Made by a program: the position numbers and the translations under genes | The notes under the pieces: generated by a model | The model's input: only the letters and a program-made list of their open reading frames with translations | What the model was told of the DNA's origin: nothing | Databases searched by the model: none | Source of the DNA: Streptomyces sp. LaPpAH-108 | GTDB lineage: Bacteria; Actinomycetota; Actinomycetes; Streptomycetales; Streptomycetaceae | Reading direction: 5' to 3' | DNA length: 64,000 nt | Assembly: GCF_000373625.1 (NCBI RefSeq) | Contig: NZ_KB891995.1 | Location: 416,881 to 480,880, forward strand | Shown here: in pieces, positions 1 through 8,002 of the stretch | Layout: the number at the start of each line of letters is the position of its first letter | How positions within the stretch are numbered: the stretch's first letter is position 1

Positions 1-1
1 C

Positions 2-268
2 CTGTCCTTCATGGTCATCGCCACCTCCTCCGTCGGCTCCGACCTGCAGGGCATGGCGACCGGCATGGCCACCCAGAGCCAGCAGACCGGCATCGCGATC
101 GGCATCCCGCTGATCAGCGCGGTGTTCGCGGGGGTCGTCGGAAGCGGGACGGTGACGGCCGCGGAGGAGCTGAGCGGCATCCGTACGGCGGTGGGGGTGG
201 CGGGAGGCTGCCAGGTGGCCGCGGGCCTGCTGCTGTGGAGGGCGCTGCGGAGCAGGACGCTCTCCTGA
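2..268 (+). CDS. MFS drug-efflux transporter, C-terminal fragment
   Basis: The last ~88 residues of a membrane transporter; the 5' part lies outside the window. Two hydrophobic stretches are visible, separated by a short Thr/Glu-rich loop, and the run GMATGMATQSQQTGIAIGIP is typical of the last helices of 14-TM DHA2-family (EmrB/QacA-type) proton-driven drug exporters. The tail ends in basic residues (WRALRSRTLS), as expected of a cytoplasmic C-terminus. The next gene starts 38 bases downstream on the same strand and encodes an XRE regulator, so the two may form a regulated efflux unit; that is inference from position only. Confidence 0.7.
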   Translation: MSFMVIATSSVGSDLQGMATGMATQSQQTGIAIGIPLISAVFAGVVGSGTVTAAEELSGIRTAVGVAGGCQVAAGLLLWRALRSRTLS

Positions 269-306
269 TCGGCCGGGACTTCATAATCGGGGGGATGGAG
301 CAGATC

Positions 307-1155
307 GTGAACACGGACCTGGGCGGCTATCTCCGGCAGATGCGCGAGCGGGTACGGCCCGAGCAGACGGGCCTCCAGACCTTCGGTTCCCGGCGGGTTC
401 CGGGGCTACGACGCGAGGAGGTGGCCACGCTCGCCGGGGTGAGCCAGACGTACTACACCCGCCTGGAACAGTCCCAGACCGCCCACGCCTCCCCACAGGT
501 CCTGCTCTCCCTCGCCCGCGCCCTCCGACTGAGCCCCGACGAACGGGACTACCTGCTGAAGATCGGCACCCCGCTCCAGAACCCCCAGGAACGAGCGCCC
601 GGCGGCGACCAGGTCAGCCCCGCCACGCGCATGCTGGTGAAGTCACTGGGCAACGTGGCGGCAGCCGTCCTGAACCACCGCTGCGACATCCTCAGCTGGA
701 ACCCCCTCTACCACCGCCTCCTCGCCCCCCACCTCGACTTCACCGCCCCCGACCACCCCGCCCAGCGGCCCAACGTCATCAAGCTGAACTTCCTCGACGC
801 CACCGTCCGCTCCCTCTACGCGGACTGGCCCGCCGAGTCGGAAGCCAACGTCACCTACCTCCGCTTCCTCTCCGGCAACCACCGCCACGACCCCCAACTC
901 GCGGAACTCATCGGCGAACTGACCATCCACAGCGAGGAATTCACCTCCCTGTGGTGCCGCCAACGAGTCTCCAGCTGCATCGAGGGCACCAAACTCCTCA
1001 CCCACCCGACCGCAGGCACCCTGGAACTCCTCTACCAATCCGCCCACCTCCAGGACGGCAACATCCTGAAGCTCTACTACGCCGAACCGAACTCACCCCA
1101 CGAGACGGCCCTCCAACTGCTGACGACCGACGACGACCGATCCTCAGGCCGCTGA
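307..1155 (+). CDS. XRE-family regulator with MmyB-like ligand domain
   Basis: A cytoplasmic DNA-binding regulator of ~282 residues. The N-terminal 75 residues form a Cro/C1-type helix-turn-helix (VPGLRREEVATLAGVSQTYY, then TRLEQSQ); the remaining ~200 residues match the MmyB-like ligand-binding domain common in Streptomyces regulators (VLNHRCDILSWNPLYHRLL, then WCRQRVSS and the TLELLYQ segment). GTG at 307 was chosen because GGAG sits 6 nt upstream; an in-frame ATG at 295 has its G-run directly abutting it. The gene follows an MFS exporter and may control it. The ligand cannot be deduced. Confidence 0.85.
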   Translation: MNTDLGGYLRQMRERVRPEQTGLQTFGSRRVPGLRREEVATLAGVSQTYYTRLEQSQTAHASPQVLLSLARALRLSPDERDYLLKIGTPLQNPQERAPGGDQVSPATRMLVKSLGNVAAAVLNHRCDILSWNPLYHRLLAPHLDFTAPDHPAQRPNVIKLNFLDATVRSLYADWPAESEANVTYLRFLSGNHRHDPQLAELIGELTIHSEEFTSLWCRQRVSSCIEGTKLLTHPTAGTLELLYQSAHLQDGNILKLYYAEPNSPHETALQLLTTDDDRSSGR

Positions 1156-1171
1156 CCTGGGAGAGCGGAGT

Positions 1172-1903
1172 TCACGACCTCGGCAGTCCGTCCAGTGGCA
1201 GGCTCTTGACAACCTCCCACCGGTAACTCCGCCCCTCGCGCCGCAGCTCCACCAACTGCACCTCCCGGACGTGCAGGTCGACCGGGGGAAGGTCGCGCAG
1301 TGCGGTGACGGACTCGATCACCGGGGCGGCGAGGCGTGGGCGGTTGTTGTAGGCCAGGCTCAGGTGCGGGCGGAACAGGGCGGTCGGCTTCTGGGGGGTG
1401 AGGTCCCGCGACGTCATGGCTTCGCCGAGTGCCGCGTGCAGTGCCAGTACCGGGAGCCATGGTGCGACCGTCAGGCGTACGGCTCCCCGAGAGCCCGCGA
1501 GCGGGACGGCGCGCAGGCGGAAGGCCGTCGGGAGGAGAGGGAGCGCCGCGGTGATGACGTCGTCGAGGAGGCCGGGTGGGAGCGCCCCGGCCGGGCCGAC
1601 GCGCGTGAGGGTGATGTGCAGTCCGTCGGCGGGCACCGGGTCCAGGCCGAGCGGAGCGAGATGCCGCTGGCAGCGACGGGCGAGATCGGCCAGCGCGGGG
1701 CTGTCGGGAAAGGTGAGCATCCAGTAGTACGACCGTGTCCGCGCCGTCCAGCCGGGCCGGTCCCAGTGATCGACCATGGTCTCCACGGCGTCGAAGGCCG
1801 CCTGGTCGTGCGCCGTGATCACCGCCGGGTCGCGCAGGTCGGTCGGCGGCCGGGCGGGGAAGGCGGCGGGATCGGGGCTGAGCGGTATGTGCGGCCAGGG
1901 CAC
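1172..1903 (-). CDS. 2H phosphoesterase / 2'-5' RNA ligase-like protein
   Basis: About 243 residues. Two HxT/S motifs, LHITLTRV in the middle and FRPHLSLAY in the C-terminal half, define the 2H phosphoesterase fold (2'-5' RNA ligase and cyclic phosphodiesterase relatives), where the two histidines act in cyclic phosphate hydrolysis or RNA ligation. The GTG start at 1903 is supported by AAGGAGT 7 nt upstream; a longer reading from 1963 lacks such a site. It converges with the XRE regulator and has tRNA-Gly behind its 5' end on the same strand. The substrate is not predictable, and nothing next to it links it to a specific RNA pathway. Confidence 0.75.
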   Translation of the reverse strand: MPWPHIPLSPDPAAFPARPPTDLRDPAVITAHDQAAFDAVETMVDHWDRPGWTARTRSYYWMLTFPDSPALADLARRCQRHLAPLGLDPVPADGLHITLTRVGPAGALPPGLLDDVITAALPLLPTAFRLRAVPLAGSRGAVRLTVAPWLPVLALHAALGEAMTSRDLTPQKPTALFRPHLSLAYNNRPRLAAPVIESVTALRDLPPVDLHVREVQLVELRREGRSYRWEVVKSLPLDGLPRS

Positions 1904-1997
1904 CCGGGCGACTCCTTCACGATCCCCCTGCCGCGGCAGGGGGAGCTGACAGCCGAACAACAAGAAAGGCCCCGGTCGATGACCTGGGCCTTCATGG

Positions 1998-2068
1998 AGC
2001 GGGTGACGAGAATCGAACTCGCGCTCTCAGCTTGGGAAGCTGATGTTCTACCATTAAACTACACCCGC
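1998..2068 (-). tRNA. tRNA-Gly (anticodon CCC)
   Basis: Read on the minus strand, the acceptor arm GCGGGTG pairs with CACCCGC at the 3' end, with discriminator T. The D-arm region contains GTTTAATGGTAGAAC. The anticodon stem TCAGC/GCTGA closes the loop TTCCCAA, giving anticodon CCC, and the T-arm is GCGAGTTCGATTCTCGT. The length of 71 nt and the discriminator U73 fit glycine. The CCA end is not encoded. It reads GGG codons, which are frequent in high-GC genomes. Confidence 0.95.
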
Positions 2069-2339
2069 GTAAGACGGACATATTGAGCAAATCGCCCCGA
2101 TGTCCGAACGCTCGCTCACTGTACCCCATCCCCCGCCCCGGCCGCCCGGACCCCCGCGTGTCGGGGGTGTATCGCGGTACGGGGGTGCGGAGTTGGGGCG
2201 TACGGTGGGGGCTTCGGAGAGGGCTCGGGTGAGGGCGGAGTGCCGCCTGGAGGGGCTTCCCGGTCATCCCGTAATGTGGCTTTTGTCGTCGGGGTTGATG
2301 GCCCGACGAGGCTCCTGGGGAAGGGACTTGAGGGACTTG

Positions 2340-2498
2340 ATGGAACGCACCGTCGTCCGCTGCGTGGACGGCCACGTCTTCAGCACCGCTTCGTTCCCGA
2401 TGCAGCAGGCCGAGCGGCTCGGCCCCGGCCGGCTCCTGCGGTGCCCGCGGTGCGCCCGGCTCCGCAGCGTCGTACCGGTCACGCTCGAGAAGCGGTAG
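2340..2498 (+). CDS. Small conserved-looking protein, 52 aa
   Basis: A 52-residue basic protein beginning MERTVVRCVDGHVFST. It carries three cysteines, one near the N-terminus (VVRCVDGH) and a CPRC pair near the C-terminus (LLRCPRCARLRSVVPVTLEKR), which could form an incomplete zinc-ribbon-like site. ATG at 2340 is preceded by purine-rich AAGGGA and GAGGGA. A strong hairpin terminator lies ~50 bases after the stop, supporting a transcribed monocistronic unit. The function is unknown. Confidence 0.6.
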   Translation: MERTVVRCVDGHVFSTASFPMQQAERLGPGRLLRCPRCARLRSVVPVTLEKR

Positions 2499-2548
2499 TA
2501 GCAAGCGGTAGTAAGCAGCAACCGCGGTAACAACAGAACAGGCATCTG

Positions 2549-2580
2549 CGCGGCCGTCTCCACCCCCGGAGACGGCCGCG
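2549..2580 (+). terminator. Intrinsic-type hairpin after the 52-aa gene
   Basis: A perfect 13-bp inverted repeat, CGCGGCCGTCTCC and GGAGACGGCCGCG, around a 6-nt C-rich loop. It has no T-run, as is usual in Streptomyces, and separates the small gene from dcd. Confidence 0.7.
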
Positions 2581-2662
2581 TTGCGTAGCCGCCCGGATAC
2601 GCCCCCGTACACGCCCCCGCCACGATTGTCCGCCCTCCGCACCCCTTGCGTATCCTCGGGAC

Positions 2663-3238
2663 GTGCTTCTCTCAGACAAGGACATCCGGGCCGAGATCGA
2701 CGCCGGACGGGTGCGGATCGATCCCTACGACGAATCCATGGTGCAGCCGTCCAGCATCGACGTGCGCCTTGACCGCTACTTCCGGGTGTTCGAGAACCAC
2801 CGGTACCCCCACATCGACCCCTCCGTCGAGCAGACCGACCTGACCCGGCTGGTCGAGCCCGAGGGGGACGAGCCCTTCATCCTGCACCCCGGTGAGTTCG
2901 TGCTGGCCAGCACGTACGAGGTCATCACGCTCCCCGACGACCTGGCCTCCCGCCTGGAGGGCAAGAGCTCGCTCGGCCGCCTGGGCCTGGTCACGCACTC
3001 CACCGCCGGGTTCATCGACCCGGGCTTCAGCGGCCATGTGACCCTGGAGCTGTCCAACCTCGCCACCCTGCCGATCAAGCTCTGGCCCGGCATGAAGATC
3101 GGCCAGCTCTGCATGTTCCGGCTCAGCTCGCCCGCCGAGCACCCCTACGGCAGCGAGCGCTACGGCTCCCGGTACCAGGGCCAGCGCGGCCCGACCGCCT
3201 CCCGCTCCTATCTGAACTTCCACCGGACCCAGGTGTGA
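2663..3238 (+). CDS. dcd: dCTP deaminase
   Basis: A 191-residue cytosolic enzyme that deaminates dCTP to dUTP for thymidylate synthesis. Full-length family match: N-terminal MLLSDKDIRAEIDAGRVRIDP, VQPSSIDVRLD, the SSLGRLGLVTHSTAGFIDPG segment (His at about residue 112) and the following VTLELSNL containing the catalytic-region Glu (about residue 129), then the C-terminal GSRYQGQRGPTASR nucleotide-binding tail. The GTG start has no Shine-Dalgarno, but TATCCT ends 6 nt upstream, so a leaderless transcript is likely. The phosphoribosyltransferase downstream begins within 3 nt of, or overlapping, the stop, suggesting a two-gene nucleotide-metabolism operon. Confidence 0.95.
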   Translation: MLLSDKDIRAEIDAGRVRIDPYDESMVQPSSIDVRLDRYFRVFENHRYPHIDPSVEQTDLTRLVEPEGDEPFILHPGEFVLASTYEVITLPDDLASRLEGKSSLGRLGLVTHSTAGFIDPGFSGHVTLELSNLATLPIKLWPGMKIGQLCMFRLSSPAEHPYGSERYGSRYQGQRGPTASRSYLNFHRTQV

Positions 3239-3240
3239 GC

Positions 3241-3750
3241 ATGAGCGGCATACGGGAGAACCTGACCTACGAGCGCTTCGGCGAGGCCGTCCGCGAGCTG
3301 GCGCAGACCATCGCGGACGACGGCTACGAGCCGGACATCGTGCTGAGCATCGCCCGCGGCGGCGTCTTCGTGGCCGGTGGCCTCGCCTACGCCCTGGAGT
3401 GCAAGAACATCCACCTGGTGAACGTGGAGTTCTACACCGGCGTCGGCACCACCCTGGAGATGCCGGTCATGCTGGCGCCCGTCCCGAACGTCATCGACTT
3501 CTCCGACAAGAAGGTCCTGATCACCGACGACGTCGCCGACACCGGCAAGACGCTCAAGCTGGTGCGGGACTTCTGCCTGGAGACCGTCGCCGAGGTCCGC
3601 ACCGCCGTCGTCTACGAGAAGCCGCACTCGCTCGTGAAGTGCGAGTACGTCTGGAAGCGCACGGACGCCTGGATCAACTTCCCGTGGAGCGTGCTGCCTC
3701 CGGTGCGCAGGCAGGGTGAGCCGGTGACGCCGTCCAAGGACGCCCTCTGA
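3241..3750 (+). CDS. Purine-type phosphoribosyltransferase
   Basis: A 169-residue cytosolic type I PRTase. The PRPP-binding loop VLITDDVADTGKTL is clear near the middle, preceded by the hydrophobic core strand PDIVLSIARGGVFVAGGLAYAL and followed by a Trp-containing C-terminal hood (DAWINFPWSVLPPV). The layout resembles hypoxanthine/xanthine/guanine salvage enzymes; the exact base is not certain. ATG at 3241 was chosen; an in-frame GTG at 3235 overlaps the dcd stop and is equally possible. Close coupling to dcd suggests joint expression. Confidence 0.8.
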   Translation: MSGIRENLTYERFGEAVRELAQTIADDGYEPDIVLSIARGGVFVAGGLAYALECKNIHLVNVEFYTGVGTTLEMPVMLAPVPNVIDFSDKKVLITDDVADTGKTLKLVRDFCLETVAEVRTAVVYEKPHSLVKCEYVWKRTDAWINFPWSVLPPVRRQGEPVTPSKDAL

Positions 3751-3805
3751 TCTCGGCCGAGGACCGTCGGCCGTCCGAGGACCGCGTCGCCCGCATGCGC
3801 CTCGG

Positions 3806-4591
3806 TCAGGCGCGGCGCACCTTCACGCCGTTCGCCTCGAAGTCGTAGACGCTGTTGTTGATGCGCAGGCCGTCCACCGCGCCGGTCCACAGGTAGTCGC
3901 GGCCCTTGCCGACGGCCGCCGTGTAGATGACCGGTGCCGCGCCGCCGTCGTTCAGCGACGCCTTGACCTGCGCGAACGTGCAGGGGGCGGCCTGGGTGCA
4001 GGCGGTCTCGCCGCCCGTCAGGTACCAGGTGCCGGTGGTGGTGGCGTCCAGGTAGCCGCTCCAGCGGTCGGTCGTGGTGACCGGCCCGGGCACCCACACC
4101 AGCGTGGAGTACGTGTCACCAGGGTGGGCGGCGACGTTCGGGTTGATCTCGAACTTGATGTTGGGCAGGTTCCGGGGACCGCCGTACGAGACGTTCTCGC
4201 CGGTCTGGAAGACGCGGAAGCCGACCTGGGTGAGGCCGAGCACCGGCTTGCCGTAGAAGTCGACCTCGTTGCCGAAGTCCACCTTCTCGCTGGGCGGCGT
4301 CAGCGAGGTGGAACGGTCCGCCACCTCGATGCCGAGGCTGCCGGTGCCGAAGGGCGGGCGGGCGGCGGCGCCGGTGACGCCGAACGACCCGTAGGGGCCC
4401 TCCCGCAGCGCGGCCACCGGCGAGCCGATGGTGTTGCGGGTGATGACACCCCAGTGGTCCGCGCTGGTTCCGCCCCCGGTGCCACCGGCGGCCGTGGCCG
4501 GTACCTGGAGGGCCGTCGCGGCGAGGGCGGACAGTGCGGCGATCGTGAGCGCCTTTGCGCGGCTCACGCCAAAGCGAGCTTTCACACTCAC
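3806..4591 (-). CDS. Secreted protein of unknown function
   Basis: A 261-residue exported protein. The N-terminus has basic residues (VKARFGVSRAKA), a hydrophobic core (LTIAALSALAATALQV) and a probable signal peptidase site after PATAA at about residue 35. The mature part is rich in Gly, Thr and aromatics and contains two Cys ~7 residues apart (TACTQAAPCTF), with no catalytic motif that I recognise. The GTG start has GGGAG very close; a second GTG two codons in has better spacing. It is convergent with the phosphoribosyltransferase gene and separate from the Yip1-like gene. Confidence 0.65.
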   Translation of the reverse strand: MSVKARFGVSRAKALTIAALSALAATALQVPATAAGGTGGGTSADHWGVITRNTIGSPVAALREGPYGSFGVTGAAARPPFGTGSLGIEVADRSTSLTPPSEKVDFGNEVDFYGKPVLGLTQVGFRVFQTGENVSYGGPRNLPNIKFEINPNVAAHPGDTYSTLVWVPGPVTTTDRWSGYLDATTTGTWYLTGGETACTQAAPCTFAQVKASLNDGGAAPVIYTAAVGKGRDYLWTGAVDGLRINNSVYDFEANGVKVRRA

Positions 4592-4745
4592 TCCCTGATT
4601 CGTCTCGAAGAAGAGGCACGCGCCGGCTCCTCGGCCGGCGCGGCGTTCTCAACGTATCGGGAGATAAAGGGACATATGGGATCTACATATGCCGTACGGG
4701 TGTATGTCGTACGGGTGTTTTTCGAGCGCGTGTCCGCGTGTCGAA

Positions 4746-5693
4746 CTAGAACGTGCCGAGCTTCACGATCGACAGCAGCGCGATCAGCTGGATCGCGGAC
4801 GCGCCCAGCGCCTTCGGCCACGGCAGGTCGTGGGAGCGGGAGACCATCAGCGTGAGCAGGACGCCCGCGCCGAGCCAGGTCGCCCAGCCGATCGCCTGGA
4901 CGAAGCCCGCGTCGCCGCCCGCGAACATCGCGAAGACCAGCCGGGGCGCGTCCGTGAGCGACATGATCAGCATGGACAGGCCGACGGTCGGCTGCCAGTT
5001 GCCGTTGCCGCCGAGCTGGCGGGCCAGGGTGTGGGTGACCACGCTCAGCACGAAGATGCTGAGCACCATCGCGACGGCGGTGACCAGCACGATCGGTATC
5101 GCGTTGGTGAGCGTCGCGCCGATGGCCTCCGCGCGGGCGCCGTCGAAGCCGAAGACGGCGAGCAGGCCGTAGAGGAAGGTGACGATGAGGGCGGGCCCCC
5201 ACATCGTGTAGTCGCGCATGCGCAGGAAGGTCTGGTTCGGGGACAGGACGATCCCCTTCAGCAGCTCCTTCCAGTGCAGCGGCGGGCCGATCGGGCCCGC
5301 GGGCTCGGCGGCACCGGCGTGGTAGGTCTCGCCCTGGGTGTAGCCCGCGGCGTCGTCGACCGAGAACGCCTGGGTGTGGCCCGGGTTGTCGGCCGCGTAG
5401 GGGTCGTGCGGCGCGCGCTGCCCCGGGTGGTGGCCGCCGTCACCGAAGTACTCCGGGCCGTCGGCGGGCGGGCCCGGGTAGCCGTACGACGGGCCGCCGG
5501 GGCCCGGCTGTCCCGGCCGGGGGTACGCCTGCTGCTGCGGGTACGCCGGGCCGCCCTGCGGGTAGCCGTACGACGGTCCCTGCTGTCCGTGGCGCGGGGC
5601 GGGTCCGCCGCCGTACGACGGGCCCTGCGGCGCCTGCTGTCCCTGCGGGGAGCGATGGTCGTGGTCCCCGCGTCCGATCCTGAATCCAGCCAC
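4746..5693 (-). CDS. Yip1-domain membrane protein with Pro/Gly/Tyr-rich N-terminus
   Basis: A 315-residue protein. Residues 1-135 are a cytoplasmic low-complexity region built on repeats of GPSYGYP and related Pro/Gly/Gln/Tyr motifs. It is followed by WKELLKGIVLSPNQTFLRMR and about five hydrophobic segments characteristic of the Yip1/DUF1282 family (YGLLAVFGFDGARAEAIG, then VLVTAVAMVLSIFVLSVVTH and others). The C-terminus is IALLSIVKLGTF. It is probably an integral membrane protein of unknown role. It reads away from the FG-GAP gene upstream and lies alone. Confidence 0.75.
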   Translation of the reverse strand: MAGFRIGRGDHDHRSPQGQQAPQGPSYGGGPAPRHGQQGPSYGYPQGGPAYPQQQAYPRPGQPGPGGPSYGYPGPPADGPEYFGDGGHHPGQRAPHDPYAADNPGHTQAFSVDDAAGYTQGETYHAGAAEPAGPIGPPLHWKELLKGIVLSPNQTFLRMRDYTMWGPALIVTFLYGLLAVFGFDGARAEAIGATLTNAIPIVLVTAVAMVLSIFVLSVVTHTLARQLGGNGNWQPTVGLSMLIMSLTDAPRLVFAMFAGGDAGFVQAIGWATWLGAGVLLTLMVSRSHDLPWPKALGASAIQLIALLSIVKLGTF

Positions 5694-5818
5694 CCGTCGA
5701 ACGTACCTGGTCCGCGCCGGTCACGGGCCGGGCCCAGGGTGCTGGACCCGGCTTTGCGGCCGACCTGTGACATCCCCTAAGGGACCGTCAGGGGTGGAAC
5801 CAGGGGTGGGTCAGGGAT

Positions 5819-7303
5819 TCAGTTCGCGAAGGAGGCGCCCAGTTCGGGGGTGCCTGAGGTGGAGATGCCTGCGTCGCCGACGTTGGTGAGGTGGGAGCCG
5901 GTTGCGGTGATCTTCGTGCCGGTGGAGGGCAGGTAGGTGACCGAGCCGTTGCCGCTGTTCTCGTCCGAGCCGACGACCAGGTCGGCCCTGCCGTCGCCGT
6001 TGACGTCGTCGAGCTTGACGTCCATGCCGAAGTGGTCGTTCTTCTCGTCGCTGCCGGGGACGCCCGCGGTGCTCTGGGCGAGGGCCTGGCCGCCGGAGGT
6101 GGTGTTCACGCCGCTCGGGGAGCCGTACAGGACGGTGACCTGGCCGGTGTCGGTGACGCCGCCGAGGTTCTCGAAGGGGCTGCCGATCGCGATGTCCTGG
6201 TAGCCGTCGCCGTTGACGTCGCCGAGGTCCAGGTCCCAGCCGAACTCGTCGCCCTTCTCGGAGCCGCCGGGGACGTTGCCGGTGTCCTGGTTGACCACGG
6301 CGGTCGAGGCGGGGCCCGAGGCGGACCCGTAGGTGATGTTGACGCGGCCACCGGTGGAGGCGTCCGGGATGGTGGTGCCGTCGTCCAGCGTGCCCGCGTC
6401 CCAGCCGACGCCGCTGACGATGTCGCCGTAGCCGTCGCCGTTGATGTCGCCGATGCCGGTGACGATGCCGGACCTGAGCGTCTTGACCGAGGACGCGCTC
6501 AGGCCACTGGCGGTGCCGGGCAGCCAGTAGTTGGTGTTGAAGCCGTAGGCGGTCTTGGTCTCCCAGCCGTTGACCACGAGGTCGCTGCGGCCGTCGCCGT
6601 TGACGTCACCGGCGACGAGGTGCACCGGGCCGAAGGAGTAGTCGGCGGTGCCCGGGTGGATGGGCAGCTTGAAGGTGGAGCGGGTCGGGGCCGTGCCGGA
6701 GGCGGTGAAGCCGCCCCGGTAGACGTAGAGGGTGGCGGCCGTGCTGCCGACGACCAGGTCGGCCCTGCCGTCGCCGTCGAAGTCGCCGGAGGCCAGGGTC
6801 TGGCCCCACTTGTCGTGCGAGCTGGGGGCCGGGTCGGCCAGGGTCACGCCCTTGCCGGTCAGACCGCTCTTGGAGCCCCACAGCAGGGCGACGGTGCCGC
6901 CGTTCGCGTCGGAGCCGACCTTCTCGCCGGGGGTGCCGACGGCGAGGTCGTCGTAGCCGTCGCCGTTGAAGTCGCCGTAGGCCTGCGCGTAGCCGAAGCC
7001 GTCGTTCGCCTCGGAGGTGCCGGGGACGCCCGCGGAGTTCTGGCTGAGGGTGGTGTGCCTGGCGCCGGAGACGCCGGAGGCGCCGCCGTACAGGACGGCG
7101 ACCTGGCCGGCCTTCTTGAGCCCGCCGACGTAGCTGCCGGGGGTGCCGGCGACGATGTCGCCGTAGCCGTCGCCGTTGAAGTCGGCGTGCGCGACCTTGA
7201 CGGAGTCGGCGGCCGAGGCGGACGCGGCGGCGAAGGTGAACAGACCGCCCGTCAGCGCGGCGGCGGTGGCCGTCGCGAGGGCGAGCCTGTGAGGTGCGTA
7301 CAT
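5819..7303 (-). CDS. Secreted FG-GAP repeat (integrin-alpha-like) protein
   Basis: 494 residues. A Sec signal peptide is evident (MYAPHRLALATATAAALTGG and onward to ASASAADS at ~32). The mature protein is a β-propeller of repeats, each with a calcium-binding loop of the form DxNGDGxxD: DFNGDGYGD, DFNGDGYDD, DFDGDGRAD, DVNGDGRSD, DINGDGYGD, DVNGDGYQD and DVNGDGRAD, seven in all, each followed by an AVGTPGE- or VVGS-type strand and a VLYGS strand. ATG at 7303 has AGGAG 7 nt upstream. Such proteins are extracellular; ligand and role are unknown. Confidence 0.9.
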   Translation of the reverse strand: MYAPHRLALATATAAALTGGLFTFAAASASAADSVKVAHADFNGDGYGDIVAGTPGSYVGGLKKAGQVAVLYGGASGVSGARHTTLSQNSAGVPGTSEANDGFGYAQAYGDFNGDGYDDLAVGTPGEKVGSDANGGTVALLWGSKSGLTGKGVTLADPAPSSHDKWGQTLASGDFDGDGRADLVVGSTAATLYVYRGGFTASGTAPTRSTFKLPIHPGTADYSFGPVHLVAGDVNGDGRSDLVVNGWETKTAYGFNTNYWLPGTASGLSASSVKTLRSGIVTGIGDINGDGYGDIVSGVGWDAGTLDDGTTIPDASTGGRVNITYGSASGPASTAVVNQDTGNVPGGSEKGDEFGWDLDLGDVNGDGYQDIAIGSPFENLGGVTDTGQVTVLYGSPSGVNTTSGGQALAQSTAGVPGSDEKNDHFGMDVKLDDVNGDGRADLVVGSDENSGNGSVTYLPSTGTKITATGSHLTNVGDAGISTSGTPELGASFAN

Positions 7304-7579
7304 GCGGTTTCTCCTGCGGCATACAGGGGACGCCGGGTCGGGCATCCGCAGTCGAATGAGGCCGCCCGCCGCGCTCCCCCTCGGTCCGCCCGAGGGGGGC
7401 TGCGCGGCGGTCGGCGATCATGAGACCGGCGTCAAGGCGCAAGGGTTGTACTGGAGTTCGGGAAAACTTCGGTCTGCCGTGGCCGGGGGGACGGGTGGGG
7501 CGGTCGTGCGCGCCCGTGCGCGCGGGCGCTCGCCGGTGTCGGGGGCGCGTCGCGGGGGCGGCGGGGGCAGGATGGGGGC

Positions 7580-7915
7580 ATGAGCGTAGTCAAGATCAAT
7601 GTGCTGACCGTTCCCGCCGAGCAGCGGGAGGTGCTGGAGAAGCGGTTCGCCTCGCGGGCCCACACGGTGGAGAGCTCGGACGGCTTCGAGTGGTTCGAGC
7701 TGCTGCGGCCGGTCGAGGGGACCGACCAGTACCTCGTCTACACCCGCTGGCGCGACGACGCGGCCTTCCAGGCGTGGATGGAGGGGCCGATGAAGGCGGC
7801 CCACCAGGGGGCCGGGGGCGGCGGCGAGGGCGGCGAGAAGCAGCGGCCCGCCGCGTCCGGCTCGACGCTGTGGTCCTTCGAGGTGGTGCAGCAGGCGGCG
7901 CCGAAGGAGGCGTAG
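7580..7915 (+). CDS. Antibiotic biosynthesis monooxygenase (ABM) domain protein
   Basis: 111 residues with a dimeric ferredoxin-like ABM fold: VVKINVLTVPAEQREVLEKR, then SSDGFEWFELLRPVEGTDQY and VYTRWRDDAAFQAWMEGP. This is the pattern of small cofactor-free monooxygenases and heme-degrading proteins (MhuD/IsdG-like). The heme-ligand residue cannot be assigned confidently, so a heme-degrading role remains a guess. A Gly-rich linker (GAGGGGEGGE) precedes the last β-strand. It stands alone, convergent with the Fe-S oxidoreductase gene across a shared terminator. Confidence 0.75.
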   Translation: MSVVKINVLTVPAEQREVLEKRFASRAHTVESSDGFEWFELLRPVEGTDQYLVYTRWRDDAAFQAWMEGPMKAAHQGAGGGGEGGEKQRPAASGSTLWSFEVVQQAAPKEA

Positions 7916-7952
7916 TTCCTTCCCGGCGGTGAGATTCTGCCGCTGATACGAC

Positions 7953-7988
7953 AAGGTGCCCCCGGCCAGCTGTGGCCGGGGGCACCTT
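7953..7988. terminator. Bidirectional hairpin terminator
   Basis: A perfect 16-bp stem, AAGGTGCCCCCGGCCA and its complement, around a GCTG loop, exactly between the convergent ABM gene (ends 7915) and Fe-S gene (ends 8003). It can serve both strands. Confidence 0.85.
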
Positions 7989-8002
7989 GGTCGTCGTACC
8001 GC

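Noticed and set aside
5891..7423. A 510-residue antisense protein opposite the FG-GAP gene
   Set aside because: It mirrors the DxNGDG repeats (VAVAVDVADV-like); the minus-strand gene has the signal peptide, ribosome site and family motif.
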